In this document: in pieces, positions 45,601-54,862 of the stretch
Layout: every line of letters starts with the position of its first letter
Position numbering within the stretch: position 1 is the stretch's first letter
Origin: Ferruginibacter sp.
GTDB taxonomy: Bacteria; Bacteroidota; Bacteroidia; Chitinophagales; Chitinophagaceae
Length of the DNA: 64,000 bases
Reading direction: 5' to 3'
NCBI GenBank assembly: GCA_028288705.1
Contig: JAQBNH010000006.1
Span: 1 to 64,000, forward strand
The notes under the pieces: generated by a model
What the model saw: only the letters and a program-made list of their open reading frames with translations
Told to the model about the DNA's origin: nothing
Database searches by the model: none
Position numbers and translations under genes: made by a program

Positions 45601-45929
45601 CAAACGGTTGTCTTGGCACCGATACGATTCATATTCGTCTCTTTACGCTTGATCCTGACATGTATGTGCCTACAGCGTTCACGCCAAATAATGATGGGAT
45701 TAACGACCTGGCAAGGCCAATCCTGATCGGGATGAAGGCCCTCAATTATTTCCGCATTTATAACCGGTTCGGTCAATTGGTTTACCAAACAACAGAAATC
45801 GGTAAAGGCTGGAACGGCATTTATGGAGGCAAACCCCAGGATGCTGCAACATTTGTGTGGATGGCTGAAGGGCTCACCTACAAAGGGCAGCTGAAACGTA
45901 AAAAAGGATATGTCGTTTTGATCCGTTAA
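42621..45929 (+). CDS. PKD-repeat surface protein, type B sorting domain (paralog 2)
   Basis: The 1102-residue protein repeats the architecture of the preceding gene. It has a signal peptide (LLSLLLCSFFLLQAEA), the matching N-terminal domain (HLIGGEMRYEYIGPG, GKYVICVCVSYYRNG), two PKD units (FWDFGDPTTLADTST near 341, SWNFGDLTTLADTSH near 420), about six WSP-type short repeats (SYSWSPSTGLSAINIPNPIA), and the sorting domain from VPTAFTPNNDGINDLARP near 1015. It is longer than its neighbour because of extra central repeats. The pair probably arose by tandem duplication. It is likely a type IX secretion substrate on the cell surface. Confidence 0.88.
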   Translation: MKKLLSLLLCSFFLLQAEAMHLIGGEMRYEYIGPGAAANSKQYRIRLLLLRGPGGAAFINQYIVGVFNNDNGTKVNGPAINSNWAAVQDFVNPIPVPIQISPCIQFPPTFDYTYKTYSFVITLPDNNSGYTVAFQTYSRQYANNVSNDQGANYSCVVPGLNAFPAPMTDNSPKFNLPISVVCANSDFKLDFSATDVEGDSLVYNFCNAYDGGAAAFADFQDPAPPPYNSVIYTAPFNATRPLGNLATINSSTGIISGIAPAAGKYVICVCVSYYRNGVLRGVHRKDLIVEVSGCIPTNAVPNPGYTTCDGFNIQFNHNSTGATTVFWDFGDPTTLADTSTLDNPVYVYPDTGVYQVKFIINKGGNCTDSQTIVMRVYPGFFPGFISDAPFCVGVPVNFHDTTNTRYGVVDSWSWNFGDLTTLADTSHLAQPSYIFPTAGTYNTRFIVSNSKGCVDTVFKSIVVNSSPTVSIFPRDTTYCALDSLQLTATGTGSYSWTPNSTIIGGSTATPQVFPSVPTKYFVTLTDANGCKAKDSVQLTPLNNLTNNVTAVPPNICAEDSLTLTGTSNKTSHLSWQWTPAVSLLSPASPVTRAFPSVNTTYTLTTTWGTHCIATKTIPVVVTQLAVPDAGPEVSFCRGQTPPQLNATGGSTYSWSPSTGLSAINIPNPIANPVISTWYYVTVGVNGCTKTKRDSVLVIVRDKPIMQVTNDTLICTIDTLQLFSNAGGTTVWSPNYMISNVNSNTPLVSPDVPTKYKLRFTDNFGCFNDDSVFVDVKPNVTLNAGPDTSICRTEGFALRTTGDAVSYTWLPNPFLSSTNIKNPVATPLVTSTFTVIGNIGKCQAQSSVTVKVVPYPVAKAGADTTLCTGFNTVLQASGGSSYSWSPTRFLSNPLIANPTVINPTGVTRYIVTVTDTLGCPKAIRDTVIVTVIPALHVDAGPRDTSIVDGEPLQLNGNGALTYLWTPNRWLSNATSKNPVSSPQDSITYVLQGRDSNGCLGTDTIHIRLFTLDPDMYVPTAFTPNNDGINDLARPILIGMKALNYFRIYNRFGQLVYQTTEIGKGWNGIYGGKPQDAATFVWMAEGLTYKGQLKRKKGYVVLIR

Positions 45930-45964
45930 ATAACTGAAGCTATGCTTTCTTTCGCTTGCCATCC

Positions 45965-45976
45965 TATCTTTGCGGG
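45965..45976 (+). promoter_or_regulatory. -7 box TATCTTTG, 4 nt before ATG
   Basis: TATCTTTG at 45965-45972 is a full TAnnTTTG match and the SDR ATG at 45977 follows after CGGG. This predicts a leaderless message. Confidence 0.7.
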
Positions 45977-46735
45977 ATGAATAACATTGCATTGATTACA
46001 GGCGCTACTTCCGGAATCGGGAAAGCCTGCGCAGAAAAATTTGCACGCGAAAAATACAACCTCATAATTACAGGACGCCGGGAAGAAAGATTAGCGGCGT
46101 TGAAAAAAACACTGCAAGAAACTTATGGCATCCGCGTATACACATCCTGCTTCGATGTGCAGAACCGCGAGGAGGTTTTTACAGCACTCGAAAATTTACC
46201 GGCTGAATGGCAGCAAATCAATATCCTGATCAATAATGCAGGTTTAGCATTAGGCCGTGAACCTTTTGATGAAGCCAAACTCGAAGACTGGGAAACCATG
46301 CTCCATACCAATGTAGACGGCTTATTGTACGTAACGAAAGCAGTATTACCTTTTCTCAAAAAAACAACCGGGCATATCATCAACATTGGTTCCATCGCCG
46401 GTAAAGAAGTGTATGAAAACGGGAACGTGTACTGCGCCAGTAAATTTGCTGTTGATGCATTAACGAAAGCCATGCGCATCGATTTATTAAAGCATGGTAT
46501 TAAGGTGACAGGTATTCATCCCGGTGCGGCAGAAACAGAATTCTCACTTGTTCGTTTTAAAGGCGATAATAATAAAGCCGACGCCACTTATGATGGCTTC
46601 CAACCATTAACGCCGGAAGATATTGCCGACACGATTTATTATTGCAGCAGCCTGCCGGCGCATGTGTGCATCAACGATCTCGTAATCACCTGCACGCAAC
46701 AGGCCAGCAGTAACTACCTGTTCAAAAAAAGTTGA
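45977..46735 (+). CDS. SDR-family NAD(P)-dependent oxidoreductase
   Basis: A 252-residue classical short-chain dehydrogenase of the YdfG-like group. The cofactor motif TGATSGIGKACAEKF is near residues 8-22, NNAGLALG near 83-90, the catalytic Ser in IGSIAGKE near 135, and Tyr-Lys in YCASKFAVDAL near 150-160. Homologues act on small 3-hydroxy acids such as serine or 3-hydroxypropionate; the actual substrate is not known. The 45956 frame start is rejected because the promoter box lies inside it. A bidirectional terminator separates it from sprA. Confidence 0.9.
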   Translation: MNNIALITGATSGIGKACAEKFAREKYNLIITGRREERLAALKKTLQETYGIRVYTSCFDVQNREEVFTALENLPAEWQQINILINNAGLALGREPFDEAKLEDWETMLHTNVDGLLYVTKAVLPFLKKTTGHIINIGSIAGKEVYENGNVYCASKFAVDALTKAMRIDLLKHGIKVTGIHPGAAETEFSLVRFKGDNNKADATYDGFQPLTPEDIADTIYYCSSLPAHVCINDLVITCTQQASSNYLFKKS

Positions 46736-46753
46736 TCAGTAAAAAAATTCAAC

Positions 46754-46785
46754 AAAAATGCCCCGTTTTCACGAGGCATTTTTTT
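46754..46785. terminator. Bidirectional terminator between SDR and sprA
   Basis: AAAAATGCC (46754-46762) and GGCATTTTT (46775-46783) form a 9-bp stem flanked by runs of A and T, so it can end both convergent transcripts. Confidence 0.85.
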
Positions 46786-46806
46786 ATGCAAAGAATTGAG
46801 CGATTA

Positions 46807-49800
46807 TTATTGGGCTAAAGATATCCTGATCTGTACACCGGCGCGTGTATTTGTTGTAGGCGCGCTGGAAGAAATATAAGGTTTTACTTTACGCTGATCG
46901 AAATACAACTTCACATTAATGCGATTATTAAGGAAGTAATCAATCGTCGGGCTGATCGTGATCTCCCTGCTGCCACCGGTGGCAAAATTATTTTCCTGGT
47001 CGAGGCGACTGTTCGCAGTTACATTATCGCGGATGCGGAAATCAAGACGGAAATTGATTTCATTATCAAGCTTCGCCGTTCCGTCTTTACTCAGGAACTT
47101 AGGCAGTTTCAATCCGCCAAATAATTTCAACCCGCGCTTACGATAACCGGCACCAATTACGAACTCTGTACTACGCACTTCACTCAATTGATAGTCATAT
47201 AAACTCAGGCTCAACTGGCGACTTTTCGCATACTCAAATTTCCCCTGGAACTGGTTTACGAACATCATATCGAAACCAAGCAACGGGGCGAATTGTTCTG
47301 CGATCGTAACATTCGGCACAAGGAAATAAGGAACGAAATTATTCGACACGGTATCGTAGAATGACGGGAAACCCGTTGGCTGACCTGTGATGATATCGAT
47401 GTCAGAATACAGCAATGCCGATGTAAATCCATTCATGCTGAGGTTACCCGAATAGGCATGGGAAATATTGATCGATGTAAATATTTTCTCCAGCCCTTTG
47501 ATCTTCGTGAGGCCATTGTAATCGAGTTTCCAGTTTGGCTTTGGAAGGATAGCGCGGAAAGGATTCGATTTAATATTTGAATTGTTTTGTTTGATCAGCG
47601 ACACAGAATTCGGATCCTGCCCGGTGTATGCGGCGATGAAAGAAGGGATCAATACATCCACTGCATAGCGCCCGTAACCAAAGGCATATTCACCCGGTGC
47701 CGTTGGTGTACTATTGGGGTTGAGTGCACCTAACCTTTTTGATAACACCAGCCGGTTTGCTTCGAAAGTTTTAAACGTTTCAGAAACACGGTTAGGATCA
47801 AACTTTCCAAACAGGGTTTTGAAGGCGATATAAGAAACATCAAAGCCACCGCCCGTGTATGGCGTAAGGTGCATGAATTTCCTGTTGCTGCCGCCACTGG
47901 TATCCACGTAGCGGAATGTTTCGCTGTAATTTTTATTGAATGTTTTGCTCAGGTTGATCGTAATATTCAGATCACGCACAGGTTCCAATGTAGCACTGGC
48001 AGTAAACCGCTGATCGAAATTTTGCTGGAAAAGGTAATTGAAGTTCGTGTCACGGGTGATCAATCCTGCTGCAGCTTTCCGGTTTAACCAGTTACTATCC
48101 GGCTGGCGGCCAAGAATGAAATCAAAGCCCGGCGCCATGCTTTTAAAGTTCTGACCCACAAACTGGGTACTGTCTGTATAACCCGGCAAACGCGTATTGG
48201 CATTTTCAGAAACGGTCAGGTCAACCTGCTTCACACTGGTGAGCATTTTGCCAAAGATGCGCCCTAAAGTTCCTACATAAGGCATCGCAGATTTATCAAC
48301 CACTTTGCGCGTACGCAAGACACGGCGTCCATCTTTTGTAGTGACACTATCGGTCAGTTTCGTGATCCTGTTTTTCCATTTCGCCTTGTCCTCTTCATTA
48401 CGCGGGAGATCGAGCTGACGTAACCATTTGGACTTCTGATACAGCCTGGTGAAATCCAATTGGACGGTGGCTTCACTTTGCTGACCGTTTTCCAGGAAGT
48501 TGCCTAAGTCCACTGCCAGCCTTGAGGCACCGATCCAGCGATAATTGGCCTGGTATTTCAAATTTATTTTCGTCCAGTCGATCAATGGAAATTTAGCCGT
48601 TGGTAATTCATAACCGAAACTGGCGGTTTGATTGAACAGTGTGTTACGACCGCCTTTCAACAGGTTGCGGCGTACGGTATCGCGTTTATCTTTTGTATCC
48701 AGTCTGCCATAAGGCTCATCAATACGCGAGTTGTTGGTTGCGGTGTAATCGAAACGCAATGATTTGGTAAAGTTCCAGCTAACAATATAATCGCGCTGGA
48801 AGGTGAAATACTTATCATAGGTTTCCGGGATCGCATATTTAGATGCACCGATGCTTCTTGGCCTGATCACGCCAAACTGCCGGCTTACATCTGCGCGGAA
48901 ACTGATCTGCGATGGCATGTAATTAAAATTGAAATCCTTGATCAGGTCGAACCAATGCGTCTTGGATTTTTTGAACATGTTTTTGAACGGTTCAAAATAC
49001 TTTGGTTGTGTGGCATAATTGTAACCCAATGCACCGCGATGGCGTGTAACATCATTGTATTCAATCAACGGGCTATGGCTGCTGGTGTTGATGTACGAAT
49101 AGCTCACATCCACATTCGAAATATCGTAGATCTTCGGTTTCTTGCCATTCATTTTATTTTTCCGAACGTTCGTAAAATTCAATGTCTTGATCGCCGTAAA
49201 ATCAATAGCATTATTGCGGATAGAATCGCGTTGTGCATTTGGCGCTGCACTTAATTTATCTTTTAGTTTTATATCCAGGTCGAACGGATCATATTCCGGT
49301 GTACTAACCGTTTGGGAATAGCTCGCAAATACCGGGATCGACATGCCAATCTTTTTCGGCAATAATTTGCCTAATTCTAAATTAGCGGCCACATCAAACT
49401 GGTAAAAATTATCACGAAATCTTTCGTTCACGCGTTGCTCCAACGTTCCATATCCCTGTGTATGCCCGTTGGCAGAAACAGACAGCGTTCCGAGGTCGGC
49501 AAGATTTACATCCACCCTTCCAAGGGCTGCATAACCACCATTCTCATCCAGTGAGGAAAGCCTTAATTCATTCACCCACATTTCACCGCAGGCATCCGGA
49601 GTTCCATTGGTGTTTTCTACGCCGATCAGGATGCCACGCACTTCTCCCAAATTTGGATTCCCGATCACCGAGTATTGCTGACCGTTAGCCTGTAATTGAC
49701 GGAAGATTTGTGACAGAGAAATGTTAGATAAGTTTCTGGCCTGTTTTAACTTAGTTAATGCGGGAAGATCTAACTCCAATGAATTGCGCGGGTTCCATAA

Positions 49801-52800
49801 GGTATCATTATAGATCTGCGAATCGGGGTTCAAGGAGCCTGCCCCCAATGCTGTTAAAATCAGCGGAACACGGATTTCGTAATAGTTGCTTACGAAATCG
49901 GTGCCGAGGCGAATTACTGCCGTGAGGTCTTTATTTTTTAAAGTGCCCGGAGAATTTTTTTGCGCCTCTTCTGCGTGAATATACATCGAGAGTTTGCGGA
50001 ACTGGCGAAGATCGCGGTTGGCAAATGTCTGGAATACGGCCTTCGCATCATTCTTTTGGAGGTTACAAAATTGCAGTGTCATGGACTGCTCATTTTGTAA
50101 CAGGTTCACACCGTTGTTGCTTAATGTTTGTACACGCTCAATTTCACTCGGTGTACGGTATGGCAACGGCGTACGTTTGTCATTCTCTTCGATATTCACG
50201 GCACCAACATTCAATGCGGTGGATGAAGTTGGGGCATACATTCCTGTTGAATCAACCTTATACTGGAACTTGCGCCAGATATTCCTGGCGAGTTGCAATT
50301 CACCAAAACGTAACACAACGCTGTCTTCAAAATCCGTCATAAACATCCGGATGAAGCGGATCGATTTAAAATCCGGGATATTACCGATCTTCTTATCGTA
50401 GCTGCCAATCGGGATCCTGAACTGGTACCAAGTTTCGTTACGCACCTGGCCACTCACGAGGTTGATGGGAACGAGTTTTTTATCAACGATAAAATTTGTA
50501 CCGATCACCATTTCCGGCGCTGTTGGTGGTTTGATATCAACGATATACTGGAAATATTCCTCCGTTTCGTTTAACGTGTTATCGCGATTCAGATCTTCGG
50601 CATCCGGGTATAAAGTAGCTGCAGATGAAAACTCTCCGCCGTTATCGATTGGTGAATTTCCTTCCGGACTATTATAATTTTTATAGCGTGCTAGAATTTT
50701 ATCTGCCGCACCAAATGCTGCATCACGGTAATGGCGGTAATTATCTGCAGAAGGATCTTTCAATGCATCCTGGTAAGCGCGGGAACCGGTGCCGAAGTTG
50801 GTGGCCAGTTCTGCCAGATAAGCCTGGCGTTTCACGGCTTCAGCTGTATCATTCAATCCATCAAATCCAATATCCTGAAACACGCGGTCTTCAGGAATAT
50901 TGCTGAACGCATTCGTTACCTGGATCGGGTTACGCGCTACTCTTCCCCATACCGTTGTATCTACAGGCGACGGTGCGTTGGGTGTTGGTAATCCGTTCTC
51001 ATAAAAGCGACGGCCATCTTTCAACACATCTTCAGAAACATTTCCAAGATTGAAATACAATTTACCGCCGGTGCTGCCATTGTATTGCGGCAGGATAAAC
51101 GGATCCTGCACCCAGAACTCGATAAATTCGATATTGCTCGTTTCAAAATCTGTCTGATCCAGGCCACGCATCAACCCGCCCCATTTTGTTTTAGGATTTA
51201 ATAACTGTCCCTGCGCGTTCACTTCCGCCGCACTGCTGGCAAAGTTGTACGGCCCTTTGTTCTGCGGAAAATAAGCAAGGTCAAAGGTTACGAGCTGGCT
51301 TTCCCCAAAACCGGTTGTTCGTTGCGGGAATATTTCCTTTTGGTAAATCTGGCGGACACGCGGATCACTTAATTCAACAGGATCGTTGGAAAAAGGATTG
51401 TTGTTTCCTTTGTATTGCTGTAAGGTTTGTTCGATCTGGTACCAGGCGATCTTCGCTCTTTTTTTACCATAGTCAATATTGTTATTCAGCCCGGCTTCGG
51501 GGAATAGTGGAATATTGCTGTTTCTCGCGGTTGCACCGAATGGTGTGGATGCCAGCACCCAGCTGATGGGCGGGAAGCGCAGATCAATACCGGATTTGCT
51601 GCCTTCAAAGTCATCAATATAAATTACGCCTTTATTACCACGGCCGATTTGTGGCGCATGGCCGGGATCCAGCATTGCTGCTTCTCCATACACATTGATC
51701 GTTGACGGCGCTTTCGTATTATAGAATGGCAATTTGTCCAGCCATTTTGTTAACCGTGGAATGTCCTTGCGGTAGTTTACATCCAGGCCATACATCGCGT
51801 TGCGGATCGGATCTTCATTGATCTGTACCTTGGTAAAGAACGGCCGCTCGCTCAGGCGAACGATCGTACCACCAAAAGAGAGTTGTTCCTTTGCCGTATT
51901 TTTTGCCAGATAGTCTAAGCGCAATCCCATGTAAGAACGCTGCTGTATACCGAAGGAAGCATTGTTCTCAAAATTAACCTGCACCGGCAACCCTGCGTTG
52001 AGGATCGCCTGGTTCGTAATTTTTATCGTACCTAAATCGTAGTTGATATCATAATCGAGTCCTTCCTGCAATGTTCGTCCACCGGCACTAACGCTGACAG
52101 ACCCGCGCGGAATATTATAGCCGATGCTGATATCGGATGAGCCGGAAGTTTTTGCCGAACCTTTTAATAAGAACCTGTTGAGGTTAGGATATTGCTGCGC
52201 AACTGCTTTGATGGAATCGTACAACGCATAATATAAAGTATCACGCACTGTGGCAGGAATGGTCGTATAAATTTGTGCAGCCAGATCAGATCCAAATGGT
52301 TCCAGCACAGGAAATATTACGCGGCTTTGCGGGGAGACAACCGTGAAATTTTCTACATAATCGAATACACCATCCGGTTGAGGATCGAGCTGACTATTGA
52401 GCCGGTCGAGGTTGATGAGGGAGATAATTGGGAAGCCCTGGTTTTTGTTACCAAAAGGCACATAACGTTTTGCGCCAAGGCCCGGTTCCTGGAACAATAC
52501 ATCGAGTTTGAAATCAGTTGGAGATAACACACCGTACCCAATAGAGTAAACGTTCTTCAGCATTAAATCCCATACAGGTAAAGAAGTTCTTTGTGATGTC
52601 GCTTTTAATAATTTCAGGAATAAAACTTTCTGCGTAGCTGTTGACGTATCAGGCGGAACATCCTGTGAGAATTCCCCCACCTGGTAGATCTTTCCATTGA
52701 AGGAATACTGGTAAGCGACGGCCAGTACTTCATCAGTTTGTAAAGGCTGACTCAAAGATATAGTTCCTACCTGCCTGTTGTAAGTGAACTGCGTACTATC

Positions 52801-54120
52801 GAGCTTACGGGCAAATGTTTTTTCGAAATCCTGTACCGGACTGAGTCCGAGATTTACCAGGTTGTTGTACACCATAGCCGGGTTACGATAATCTGGTTGG
52901 TTTCGAATTTTACTGAACAGGTCGTTCGTCCCGTTGGTAGGAATATCCGAATTGGTTAATACATTGATCACCGGCGGCTGGCGGTATGGCTGGTTCTCAC
53001 CAAGATCCATGAGCCCCACTACGTCACGGGTTTCCGTTGTGGTACCGATCCTGTTGGTAACCCAGGCTTCCATGCGCAGGATTTGTACCGGGCTGGTAAC
53101 AGCCGGTAAATTCTGCATCACCTTATTGTAATTCTTACGGAAATACTGGGCCGCTAAAAAGTGCCGGTTCTCTTCATACTCATCTGCCTTTATTTCGAAA
53201 GGCTGTGAGGCCGCGCCGCCCTGCAGGTTTACACTCTGGCGCTGCGACTTTTGGTTAGCCAATACCGTGGTGATATATAATTTTCCAAACTGTAACTGTG
53301 TTTTGATACCGAACAATTGCTGCGCACCGGGAATCAATGTTCCGCGGGAAGGAAAGGAAACATTACCTGCTTCAAACCGTTTGAGGATCTCATCATCCTT
53401 ACCTGTATAATCAAGCTTCAGCTGGTTTTCCAGGTCGAAATTCGCGAGGGTGTTATAATTGATCGGGAACTTTAGTTTATCACCAATATTGGCATTCACG
53501 TTCACCTGTGCGTTCATGTTGAAATCAAGGCCGCCATTCTTTCTCGCACGTTCCGGAAGCGTAGGATTGTCTGTTCGTTGTCCCTGGTAACCTGCGGTGA
53601 TATCCACGTTTCCCTGCGGGCTGATCTCAATCTTCCCGTTACCAAAAAGCCGGTTGAATAAATTATCTGTAAGAGATAATTTAGGTTTTGAAAATTTACC
53701 TCGGTTTAAGATGCTGGTCGTATTGGCCCTTTTTTGGAAATACGCGATCTCGGCCTGGCGGTTACGCATCGTCCAGTATTCATCAAAAGTATAGGTTGTA
53801 GGGATGCGGTAATAACGGGTGCCGATCTTTTCATAAACAATATACCGGCGGTTGATCGCATCGTACACCACGGAGTCGCGGATATTTGCCGGGCTGTTCA
53901 AATCGTATGTGGAACGGTTACCCTGCGACATTTGGTCGCCGCGGCGATCATGTACGGGAAAATGCAGACTATCTGAATAATTGGGAACGATGGTATCGGA
54001 GCTGGCGATGGCGAAGGAGCCATTGGTTTTGTCCGAATTGTCGGGTATGATCATGGATAGCAATACCGGTAAGGTACCACACGCCAGTATTGTAAGAATT
54101 GTTTTTCTAATAAGCAACAT
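46807..54120 (-). CDS. sprA: SprA/Sov, type IX secretion outer-membrane translocon
   Basis: The 2437-residue protein is the giant 36-strand outer-membrane pore of the type IX secretion system, needed for gliding adhesin and cargo export. It has an N-terminal hydrophobic signal (TILTILACGTLPVLLSMI), and I recognise blocks such as RPQ-free NVDITAGYQGQRTDNPT, YGEAAMLDPGHAPQIGRGNK followed by YIDDFEGSKSGIDLR near 830, FEGS/ARNSNIPLFPEAG, and a C-terminal barrel end VKLYFDQRKVKPYISSSAP. Length matches the family (about 2400). It lies 29 nt after ruvA on the same strand and is probably co-transcribed. Confidence 0.95.
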   Translation of the reverse strand: MLLIRKTILTILACGTLPVLLSMIIPDNSDKTNGSFAIASSDTIVPNYSDSLHFPVHDRRGDQMSQGNRSTYDLNSPANIRDSVVYDAINRRYIVYEKIGTRYYRIPTTYTFDEYWTMRNRQAEIAYFQKRANTTSILNRGKFSKPKLSLTDNLFNRLFGNGKIEISPQGNVDITAGYQGQRTDNPTLPERARKNGGLDFNMNAQVNVNANIGDKLKFPINYNTLANFDLENQLKLDYTGKDDEILKRFEAGNVSFPSRGTLIPGAQQLFGIKTQLQFGKLYITTVLANQKSQRQSVNLQGGAASQPFEIKADEYEENRHFLAAQYFRKNYNKVMQNLPAVTSPVQILRMEAWVTNRIGTTTETRDVVGLMDLGENQPYRQPPVINVLTNSDIPTNGTNDLFSKIRNQPDYRNPAMVYNNLVNLGLSPVQDFEKTFARKLDSTQFTYNRQVGTISLSQPLQTDEVLAVAYQYSFNGKIYQVGEFSQDVPPDTSTATQKVLFLKLLKATSQRTSLPVWDLMLKNVYSIGYGVLSPTDFKLDVLFQEPGLGAKRYVPFGNKNQGFPIISLINLDRLNSQLDPQPDGVFDYVENFTVVSPQSRVIFPVLEPFGSDLAAQIYTTIPATVRDTLYYALYDSIKAVAQQYPNLNRFLLKGSAKTSGSSDISIGYNIPRGSVSVSAGGRTLQEGLDYDINYDLGTIKITNQAILNAGLPVQVNFENNASFGIQQRSYMGLRLDYLAKNTAKEQLSFGGTIVRLSERPFFTKVQINEDPIRNAMYGLDVNYRKDIPRLTKWLDKLPFYNTKAPSTINVYGEAAMLDPGHAPQIGRGNKGVIYIDDFEGSKSGIDLRFPPISWVLASTPFGATARNSNIPLFPEAGLNNNIDYGKKRAKIAWYQIEQTLQQYKGNNNPFSNDPVELSDPRVRQIYQKEIFPQRTTGFGESQLVTFDLAYFPQNKGPYNFASSAAEVNAQGQLLNPKTKWGGLMRGLDQTDFETSNIEFIEFWVQDPFILPQYNGSTGGKLYFNLGNVSEDVLKDGRRFYENGLPTPNAPSPVDTTVWGRVARNPIQVTNAFSNIPEDRVFQDIGFDGLNDTAEAVKRQAYLAELATNFGTGSRAYQDALKDPSADNYRHYRDAAFGAADKILARYKNYNSPEGNSPIDNGGEFSSAATLYPDAEDLNRDNTLNETEEYFQYIVDIKPPTAPEMVIGTNFIVDKKLVPINLVSGQVRNETWYQFRIPIGSYDKKIGNIPDFKSIRFIRMFMTDFEDSVVLRFGELQLARNIWRKFQYKVDSTGMYAPTSSTALNVGAVNIEENDKRTPLPYRTPSEIERVQTLSNNGVNLLQNEQSMTLQFCNLQKNDAKAVFQTFANRDLRQFRKLSMYIHAEEAQKNSPGTLKNKDLTAVIRLGTDFVSNYYEIRVPLILTALGAGSLNPDSQIYNDTLWNPRNSLELDLPALTKLKQARNLSNISLSQIFRQLQANGQQYSVIGNPNLGEVRGILIGVENTNGTPDACGEMWVNELRLSSLDENGGYAALGRVDVNLADLGTLSVSANGHTQGYGTLEQRVNERFRDNFYQFDVAANLELGKLLPKKIGMSIPVFASYSQTVSTPEYDPFDLDIKLKDKLSAAPNAQRDSIRNNAIDFTAIKTLNFTNVRKNKMNGKKPKIYDISNVDVSYSYINTSSHSPLIEYNDVTRHRGALGYNYATQPKYFEPFKNMFKKSKTHWFDLIKDFNFNYMPSQISFRADVSRQFGVIRPRSIGASKYAIPETYDKYFTFQRDYIVSWNFTKSLRFDYTATNNSRIDEPYGRLDTKDKRDTVRRNLLKGGRNTLFNQTASFGYELPTAKFPLIDWTKINLKYQANYRWIGASRLAVDLGNFLENGQQSEATVQLDFTRLYQKSKWLRQLDLPRNEEDKAKWKNRITKLTDSVTTKDGRRVLRTRKVVDKSAMPYVGTLGRIFGKMLTSVKQVDLTVSENANTRLPGYTDSTQFVGQNFKSMAPGFDFILGRQPDSNWLNRKAAAGLITRDTNFNYLFQQNFDQRFTASATLEPVRDLNITINLSKTFNKNYSETFRYVDTSGGSNRKFMHLTPYTGGGFDVSYIAFKTLFGKFDPNRVSETFKTFEANRLVLSKRLGALNPNSTPTAPGEYAFGYGRYAVDVLIPSFIAAYTGQDPNSVSLIKQNNSNIKSNPFRAILPKPNWKLDYNGLTKIKGLEKIFTSINISHAYSGNLSMNGFTSALLYSDIDIITGQPTGFPSFYDTVSNNFVPYFLVPNVTIAEQFAPLLGFDMMFVNQFQGKFEYAKSRQLSLSLYDYQLSEVRSTEFVIGAGYRKRGLKLFGGLKLPKFLSKDGTAKLDNEINFRLDFRIRDNVTANSRLDQENNFATGGSREITISPTIDYFLNNRINVKLYFDQRKVKPYISSSAPTTNTRAGVQIRISLAQ

Positions 54121-54149
54121 CCGGTAAATAAATTAACGTAGCGATTGTA

Positions 54150-54734
54150 TCAAATGGCTTTTAAGGCTTTTTTTATCAAATCTTCCAAATGTAAGATACC
54201 AGGCTCAGCACGGATTATTTTTTGGATCGACTGCTCTGCCTGCTGGCGTGAAATGCCTAAAGCAGTCAGGGCGTTTAAGGCATCTGTTTCGAGGACATTG
54301 CCAGCGACGACAACGGCTCCCGGTGCAGATGGTTGTTTATTAATTTTATCTTTTAGTTCAAGCACCAATCGCTCGGCCGTCTTCTTGCCAATTCCTTTGA
54401 CGCTTTCCAGCAACCTAACGTTGCCCTGATGGATTGCTTGCGCAACCTCGTCAGACCGTAGTGAAGACAGCATCATGCGTGCAGTAGCTGCACCAACCCC
54501 GGAAACGCTGATCAGCATTACGAACATTTCCTTTTCCGACTGTTCAAAAAAACCATACAATGTATGCGCATCTTCTTTCACCTGCAAGTGCGTAAACAAC
54601 TTGGCTTTTTCCAATCCCTGTATCGCTGAATAAGTATTAAGGCTGATATTCACTTCATAGCCAACGCCATTCACATCCAGATACACCTGTGCGGGACTCT
54701 TGTAACTTAATTTTCCTTCCAGGTATGCATACAT
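54150..54734 (-). CDS. ruvA: Holliday junction branch migration protein RuvA
   Basis: The 194-residue protein recognises Holliday junctions and recruits RuvB. It has the OB domain (MYAYLEGKLSYKSPAQVYLD, residues 1-20), tandem helix-hairpin-helix segments (LISVSGVGAATARMMLSSL near 75-93 and VKGIGKKTAERLVLELKDK near 108-126) and the C-terminal domain III (LTALGISRQQAEQSIQKI). I start at 54734 (MYAYLEG); the longer frame to 54800 lacks family similarity. It is the promoter-proximal partner of sprA. Confidence 0.94.
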   Translation of the reverse strand: MYAYLEGKLSYKSPAQVYLDVNGVGYEVNISLNTYSAIQGLEKAKLFTHLQVKEDAHTLYGFFEQSEKEMFVMLISVSGVGAATARMMLSSLRSDEVAQAIHQGNVRLLESVKGIGKKTAERLVLELKDKINKQPSAPGAVVVAGNVLETDALNALTALGISRQQAEQSIQKIIRAEPGILHLEDLIKKALKAI

Positions 54735-54862
54735 AATTTCCAGTTCTACAGGATAGCGAAAATAAGGATATTTTGCCAGCAGGCACAGCAAAAAATGCAT
54801 GAATCATTTTTCCTGTAATTTTACCGGCAAGGCAAGAATCACATTAACAAATAAACATATCT

